Shown: positions 6,165-9,905 of the stretch, one piece after another
How positions within the stretch are numbered: the first letter of the stretch is position 1
Layout of the letters: every line of letters starts with the position of its first letter
From: JAZDDE01 sp039714435
GTDB taxonomy: Bacteria; Gemmatimonadota; Gemmatimonadetes; Palauibacterales; Palauibacteraceae
Direction of reading: 5' to 3'
DNA: 9,905 nt
NCBI GenBank assembly: GCA_039714435.1
Contig: JBDLJJ010000103.1
Location: 1-9,905, forward strand
Notes under the pieces: generated by a model
Database searches by the model: none
Told to the model about the DNA's origin: nothing
What the model saw: only the letters and a program-made list of their open reading frames with translations
Translations under genes and position numbers: made by a program

Positions 6165-7946
6165 CTAGCGGTTGTCCGCAAGCGCTTCCCTGAGAACGAG
6201 ATACCGCCGCAGAACTACTGTTTCGCCGGCTCGCTCCGGCTTCTTCGATTGCTCCGCACCGGCACCGGACGGCTTACCGCCGAGGCCCAGCATCCCGCTT
6301 ACTCGCCTCTTGAGACGAGCTGGCAGCGATCTGGTGCGCTCCACCCAGTCCACCAGGCCGAGACCAACATCCGGGGATACGACATCGTCGAGGCGGCTCG
6401 GCCGCTCTCTGATGAGCCGGCGGCAGCGGTCGGCGTTGCGAGCGAACTCGTTCACGAACTGCGGGCAGTAGCCGGCCGCCGTCGCGAAAGGCAGGGAAAA
6501 CACGCCGGGAAAAGTCCTCACGATAGCGTCGTGATAGAACGTGCTCCGCTCCACAGGTCCGGGGACCGTGGCCAGGAAGTCCATGACATCGTTGTCCAGG
6601 AACGGCGTGCGCACGTTGAAGTACGGACCGGCGAAGGCATGGCGCCACGGCAGCAGGACGTTGGGAACCCGCTGTCCGAGATAGAGGAAATTGTCGATTC
6701 GGGAGGCGGCCCGAGCTATACCCTCACACAGGGAATCGAGGTCGCTCTCGACTCCGTCATGAAAGGCTCTGTAAGTATCGCTCGGAAGCCTGGCTGACAG
6801 CCATTCCACGACGCCAAACCGCCGAACCCTGCCTGGCGGACTTTCCTTGTGGGGTCCCCCTGGCGAATCGGGAAGATAGTGGTCGCCGACGAGTAGAACC
6901 GGCGGCGCTCCGTCATGCGCGGCAGTTTCCACCCTTTTGCCCAGCTCCAGCCATCCGTCGATCTCGTCACACACGGGGGCCACTCCCTGGCCCATCCGGG
7001 CGTTGTGCTTGATGTGTGCCGCCAGGTCGCCGCGGTAGCTCTCGATGACCTGGTGGGAGTAGTGCACCTGCTCAGCTATCTGGTAGGCGACCCAGGCGTC
7101 CGTACCGGCCGTCGGCTGGCCGTGGCTGTACGAGAAACAGGTGACGTCCCGCGTACCAGCCCGCTCCAGCATGGCTGAAATAGTCCTGGAGTCGTAGCCG
7201 CCGCTCAGAGACAGCCAGACGTTGTCCGTGTTCCGGGAGCAGCGTTCGACGCCCGCTTGCAGGAGTTGCACCAACTCGTCGCCAAGCCGTTTCTCGTCTC
7301 CGCCTGATTCGTCCGGAGCGAACGGGTACTGCCAGTACTGTCTGGACTCGAGGCCAAAGGGGCCCAGCTCGTGGGCGCTGGCCGCTTCCAATACAGAGAC
7401 ACCGGCGTAGGGCGTACGGCCGCAGTGAATCGCACCGTTCGAAAGGAACCAGGCCACTCCGATCGGGTCCACGGCCAGGCCATGTTTCGGAATGTGCCGC
7501 AGGTCGGGAGAAAGCCAGTGACCGCCGCCGGAAGCCTCCGTGTGAAACAGGCGCCGAGAGTTGAGACGATCGGTGAAAGCGAGGATTCTACCCTGCCGCG
7601 CGTCAGTCACGATCGCGGTCCACGAGCCATGCACGTCGCGGGCGAAGTCCTCTCCCAGGGTCGCGTATCGGGTCGCCAGGTCGGCCGCCGGGTCAGCACC
7701 GACGCCGAGCGGGTCTCCGAACAGGACGAGGGTGATCTGAGCGCTGGGATCTCGGCCCGTACTACACCGCGATCCGCAGGTCAGGAGTGCGGCGCGGCCA
7801 GTAGCAGCGCCGCCAGTAGTGCCGAGGCCAGTGACCTCGAGCGTTGGATCGAGGCCGCTTTGACGACGATACTCGGCCCAGCGTGAATCAGCCGGCAGAT
7901 CAGCCGGCGGAACCCATGCCAGGAAATCGTCCAGTTTTGTCGTCAA
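6165..7946 (-). CDS. Asparagine-synthase-like ATP-dependent ligase without glutaminase Cys
   Basis: The 593-residue protein has a degenerate N-terminal half (about 1-205) resembling the class II glutaminase domain of AsnB, where TLVLFGDPL and DRLNSRRLFH replace the usual motifs, and a synthetase domain from about 220. The synthetase part shows the PP-loop SLSGGYDSR (246-254) that binds ATP and VRTPFLDNDVMDF (445-457), typical of the family. LLVGDHYL (351-358) occupies the place of the usual GxGADE loop. No Cys follows the initiator Met, so ammonia release from glutamine is not expected; beta-lactam synthetase, carbapenam synthetase and lasso-peptide cyclases share this loss. It would adenylate a carboxylate and join an amine, but the substrate is unknown. 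The TTG start is set by GAGGAGG 4 nt upstream. The amidinotransferase follows after 37 nt, so the two are probably one operon. The C-terminal tail (550-575) is low-complexity and basic. Confidence 0.87.
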   Translation of the reverse strand: MTTKLDDFLAWVPPADLPADSRWAEYRRQSGLDPTLEVTGLGTTGGAATGRAALLTCGSRCSTGRDPSAQITLVLFGDPLGVGADPAADLATRYATLGEDFARDVHGSWTAIVTDARQGRILAFTDRLNSRRLFHTEASGGGHWLSPDLRHIPKHGLAVDPIGVAWFLSNGAIHCGRTPYAGVSVLEAASAHELGPFGLESRQYWQYPFAPDESGGDEKRLGDELVQLLQAGVERCSRNTDNVWLSLSGGYDSRTISAMLERAGTRDVTCFSYSHGQPTAGTDAWVAYQIAEQVHYSHQVIESYRGDLAAHIKHNARMGQGVAPVCDEIDGWLELGKRVETAAHDGAPPVLLVGDHYLPDSPGGPHKESPPGRVRRFGVVEWLSARLPSDTYRAFHDGVESDLDSLCEGIARAASRIDNFLYLGQRVPNVLLPWRHAFAGPYFNVRTPFLDNDVMDFLATVPGPVERSTFYHDAIVRTFPGVFSLPFATAAGYCPQFVNEFARNADRCRRLIRERPSRLDDVVSPDVGLGLVDWVERTRSLPARLKRRVSGMLGLGGKPSGAGAEQSKKPERAGETVVLRRYLVLREALADNR

Positions 7947-7950
7947 ATTG

Positions 7951-7957
7951 CCTCCTC
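7951..7957 (-). promoter_or_regulatory. Ribosome binding site of the ligase gene, possibly sequestered
   Basis: The minus-strand run GAGGAGG precedes the TTG start at 7946 by 4 nt. Its GGAGG can pair with CCTCC (7966-7970, minus orientation) across a 10-nt loop. In the RNA this 5-bp stem would mask the ribosome binding site. Confidence 0.45.
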
Positions 7958-7991
7958 GAATACTCGGAGGCTCCCCGCGAACAGCTTGGGT

Positions 7992-8008
7992 TTAAGCACT
8001 TATTAAGC
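7992..8008. promoter_or_regulatory. Candidate operator between proC and the ligase gene
   Basis: TTAAGC occurs twice (7992-7997 and 8003-8008) with an 11-bp period, about one helical turn, and the segment also reads as alternating TAAG/CTTA half-sites. It is the most AT-rich spot of the 129-nt gap upstream of the ligase gene. A weak promoter (TTGCAC with CTTAAT, minus strand) overlaps it. This suggests that the ligase-amidinotransferase pair may have its own regulated promoter. Confidence 0.3.
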
Positions 8009-8075
8009 CTCGCTGGCGGCCATTTGTGCAACTGCTGTGCCAGCTTTGGCGACGCTGTGGCCGCGCGGGGGCTAA

Positions 8076-8897
8076 CTATCCACTTGCCAGCCCTTCGGCC
8101 TTCTGAGCCGAGACCACGATGCCCCGGATCATCGCGGAGCTGAAGCCGCGGTGCTCCATTTCGTTGAGCCCGGCGATCGTGCAGCCGCGGGGGGTGGTCA
8201 CCCGGTCTATTTCTCTCTCCGGATGCCCTTCTCCTTCGAGGAGGAGTGAGGCGGCGCCGCGCGCCGTCTGCGCCGCCAGTAGAAGCGCTTCTTCGGGGTG
8301 GAAGCCTATTTCGATGCCGCCCTGCGAGGCGGCACGCACGCAGCGCAGGAAGAAGGCGACCCCGCAGGCACAGACGGCTGTGGCCGGCGTCATCATCGAT
8401 TCTGGCAGGATCAGGGTCTCTCCCAGGGCGCTGAACAGAGTTTGCGCTTGATCCAGGGCCTCTGACGCTTCGTCGCCAGCAGCCAGGCAGGTCATCGATT
8501 CGCCGATGGAAACAGCCGTGTTCGGCATGGCCCGTACCGTGGGCGCGCGCGTGTCGAGACGCTCTTGCAGATCCGCGATCATAACGCCCGACACCACCGA
8601 GATGATCGCGTGGCGCTCGGGATCGATCGCTTCCTTCAGTTCCGCACACAAGCCGTCGAGCTGCTGAGGCTGGACAGCGAGGACCACGATGTCTGCCGCC
8701 GCGACTGCGGCAGCGTTGTCGCTGGTCACGGCGAAGCCTTCCTTAATAAGCGATTTGAGCTTTTCGGGGTCCCGTCTCGTGACGGTTATCGCCGCCGGAT
8801 CGAAACCGGCCTTCGCTGCCCAACCCCGGGCCAGTGCCTGTCCCAGATTTCCGCCCCCCAGAATAGCTATCCGCGTCTGTGCGTCATGTTTACTCAC
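8076..8897 (-). CDS. proC: Pyrroline-5-carboxylate reductase
   Basis: The 273-residue protein has the family's full length. It opens with a Rossmann loop ILGGGNLGQAL (12-22) for NAD(P)H, followed by ADIVVLAVQPQQL (68-80), RAMPNTAVSIGE (122-133) and the signature VTTPRGCTIAGL (233-244). ProC reduces delta-1-pyrroline-5-carboxylate to L-proline in the cytoplasm, the last step of proline synthesis. The start is GTG with GGGAG (8906-8910, minus strand) 8 nt upstream. It is the first gene of the minus-strand run; the ligase gene starts 129 nt downstream, so co-transcription is possible but not compelled. ATAVCACGVAFFL (172-184) diverges from the common GSGPAYVF-like stretch, with Cys and Val at usual Gly/Pro positions, a mild departure. 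The identification is secure; a link to the downstream amidinotransferase via ornithine is only inference. Confidence 0.95.
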   Translation of the reverse strand: MSKHDAQTRIAILGGGNLGQALARGWAAKAGFDPAAITVTRRDPEKLKSLIKEGFAVTSDNAAAVAAADIVVLAVQPQQLDGLCAELKEAIDPERHAIISVVSGVMIADLQERLDTRAPTVRAMPNTAVSIGESMTCLAAGDEASEALDQAQTLFSALGETLILPESMMTPATAVCACGVAFFLRCVRAASQGGIEIGFHPEEALLLAAQTARGAASLLLEGEGHPEREIDRVTTPRGCTIAGLNEMEHRGFSSAMIRGIVVSAQKAEGLASG

Positions 8898-9028
8898 CCT
8901 ATCGTCTCCCGTGTCAGGACATCCTGTGCGTCTGCCGAATCATAGTTACGGTTCGCGTTGGTTCGCATTGGCAGCAGACTAGCGGCTCGGCTGGAACGAA
9001 TGCCAGCAGACACACTATCTTCCGAACC
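8898..9028. promoter_or_regulatory. Divergent promoter region between proC and the glycine-rich gene
   Basis: The 131-nt divergent gap serves both genes. On the minus strand TATGAT (rc of about 8938-8943) matches the -10 consensus at 5 of 6 positions, but no good -35 is seen 16-18 nt upstream. On the plus strand TATCTT (9016-9021) ends 7 nt before the ATG at 9029, compatible with a leaderless transcript. A two-copy 10-bp repeat lies in the middle. Confidence 0.4.
8950..8971. repeat. Two-copy 10-bp tandem repeat, GGTTCGCRTT
   Basis: GGTTCGCGTT (8950-8959) is followed without spacer by GGTTCGCATT (8960-8969) and the GG of a third partial unit. The spacing of one helical turn and the position between divergent genes suggest a regulator binding site. 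Confidence 0.5.
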
Positions 9029-9814
9029 ATGTCAGACACCGATAGGACGTCGCGGCGTTATACCGACAAGGAAATCGGGCTCATCCTGCGGCGGGCCAGC
9101 AGTCTCCAGCGTGCCGAACCGTCCGGGCCCGACCCGTCGGGGTTCACGCTCGCCGAGCTGGAGGACGTGGCGCTCGAGGCGGGCATTGATACGCGGCTGC
9201 TGCGACAGGCCGCCGCTGAACTGGACGCGGGTGAAACCGGCACCCTTGGGCAGCGGCTTGCGGGCGGGCCGACGACGATCCGGTTCGAGCGCACCGTGGC
9301 AGGGGAGATCCCGAAGGAGAAGCTGGGTGATCTTATCGCAATCATCGAGCGAGCCACGGACGGGCACGGGCAGGCGAGCGCTGTCGGACATACCCTCAGT
9401 TGGGCCTCGACAAACCCGGGCGCCACGACATCGCAGCAGGTATTGGTGTCGTCCAAGGATGGCGAGACTGTGATCAGTATTGAGGAGCAACTCGGCAACC
9501 TGGCAGGCGCTTTGTTCGGCGGCCTGCTCGGCGGCGTGGGAGGCGGCGCCGGGATCGGGTTGGGAGGCGCCCTGGGAGGCGTGCTGAGCTCGGTCGTGCT
9601 TGGCATAGGCATCCCCATCGTGGCCATCGGCGGAACCTATCTCGCCACGCGCCGCCTGTATGCGTCGATTGCGGGCAAGCACAAGCGGAAGCTGTCCAAC
9701 CTCCTGGAGGCGATCGCGAGTCACGTCGAGGACGTTGTGGAGCCCGAGCGTCTTGTCGCACCCGCGGCTGATCTGCTCTCCGGATCGGCACTCGATACGG
9801 CGAGCTCGGAGTAA
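9029..9814 (+). CDS. Glycine-zipper membrane protein with N-terminal 'RYTDKE' helical domain
   Basis: With the ATG at 9029 the product has 261 residues. The frame stays open upstream to 8879, but that extension would overlap proC and has no family-like sequence. Residues 10-66 (RRYTDKEIGLILRRA, then ELEDVALEAGIDTRLLRQAAAEL) form a helical module I associate with uncharacterised Gemmatimonadota-type proteins. Residues 80-155 look like a mixed alpha/beta domain, and 157-205 is a glycine-rich hydrophobic segment (GALFGGLLGGVGGGAGIGLG and more) likely to span the membrane once or twice as a glycine zipper. A basic patch KHKRK (217-221) and a charged helix follow. No Shine-Dalgarno is visible before the ATG, so a leaderless message is possible. 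The next gene starts on the overlapping stop codon. The function is unknown. Confidence 0.8.
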   Translation: MSDTDRTSRRYTDKEIGLILRRASSLQRAEPSGPDPSGFTLAELEDVALEAGIDTRLLRQAAAELDAGETGTLGQRLAGGPTTIRFERTVAGEIPKEKLGDLIAIIERATDGHGQASAVGHTLSWASTNPGATTSQQVLVSSKDGETVISIEEQLGNLAGALFGGLLGGVGGGAGIGLGGALGGVLSSVVLGIGIPIVAIGGTYLATRRLYASIAGKHKRKLSNLLEAIASHVEDVVEPERLVAPAADLLSGSALDTASSE

Positions 9815-9905
9815 TGGCGGGTGAGCGCTGGGCCGAGTCGCTCACCTACGCGGAAGATCTGGTAGCGCCGGAGTCGGACGTTCAGCGCTGGATTCGGCAT
9901 GAAAT
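9814..9905 (+). CDS. Unrecognised protein, 5' end only
   Basis: An ATG shares one base with the preceding TAA stop (TAATG at 9812-9816) and opens a frame that stays open for 30 codons to the window edge (MAGERWAESLTYAEDL at the start). This arrangement implies translational coupling to the glycine-rich membrane protein, so the two probably act together. GGAG at 9808-9811 lies too close to be an ideal ribosome binding site, consistent with re-initiation. Too little is present to name a family. Confidence 0.65.
   Translation, partial: MAGERWAESLTYAEDLVAPESDVQRWIRHE

Noticed and set aside
6165..7946. Calling the ligase asnB
   Set aside because: No Cys after the start and a degenerate glutaminase half; glutamine-dependent asparagine synthesis is not supported.
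8879..9028. Upstream extension of the glycine-rich protein to a GTG at 8879
   Set aside because: It would overlap the start of proC and cover the divergent promoter gap; the family-like sequence begins only after the ATG at 9029.
9032..9724. Minus-strand open frame of 230 codons
   Set aside because: Antisense to the glycine-rich membrane gene, whose N-terminal module and downstream TAATG coupling favour the plus strand.

Overview
The window is GC-rich, gene-dense bacterial chromosome. The organism looks like a member of the Gemmatimonadota or a related uncultured lineage. I infer this from two protein types I associate with that group: a TolB-like/TPR membrane protein, and a short protein opening with a 'RYTDKEIGLIL' segment. 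The inference is moderate only, because no marker gene is present.

Layout. Bases 1-1863 (minus) hold most of a TolB-domain/TPR protein that runs off the left edge. Directly upstream on the same strand are tRNA-Gly(TCC) at 1899-1971 and its sigma70-type promoter. Bases 1972-2309 are a gene-free gap with two dyad-symmetric elements, followed by a small orphan ORF (2310-2594, plus) of uncertain reality. Bases 2772-5093 (plus) encode a 773-residue membrane protein with an embedded spermidine-synthase-like domain. Converging on it, with stop codons overlapping by 10 bp, is a minus-strand unit: proC-like P5C reductase (8076-8897), an asparagine-synthase-like ligase (6165-7946) and a glycine-amidinotransferase-like enzyme (5084-6127). 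From 9029 rightwards (plus) a small glycine-rich membrane protein is followed by a second gene that starts at a TAATG overlap and leaves the window.

The part most worth attention is 5.1-7.9 kb. An AGAT-family amidinotransferase keeps every catalytic residue I can map, but its acceptor-side loop differs from the glycine enzyme. It lies 37 nt downstream of an asparagine-synthase homologue that keeps the ATP-binding PP-loop and has lost the N-terminal glutaminase nucleophile. Together they resemble a two-step pathway: transfer of a guanidino group from arginine, and ATP-driven amide (or lactam) formation. That would make a small guanidino compound. The spermidine-synthase-like membrane protein and ProC are also from arginine/ornithine/proline/polyamine-related families, but whether they belong to the same pathway is inference.

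I saw no CRISPR array, transposase, integrase or replication origin.
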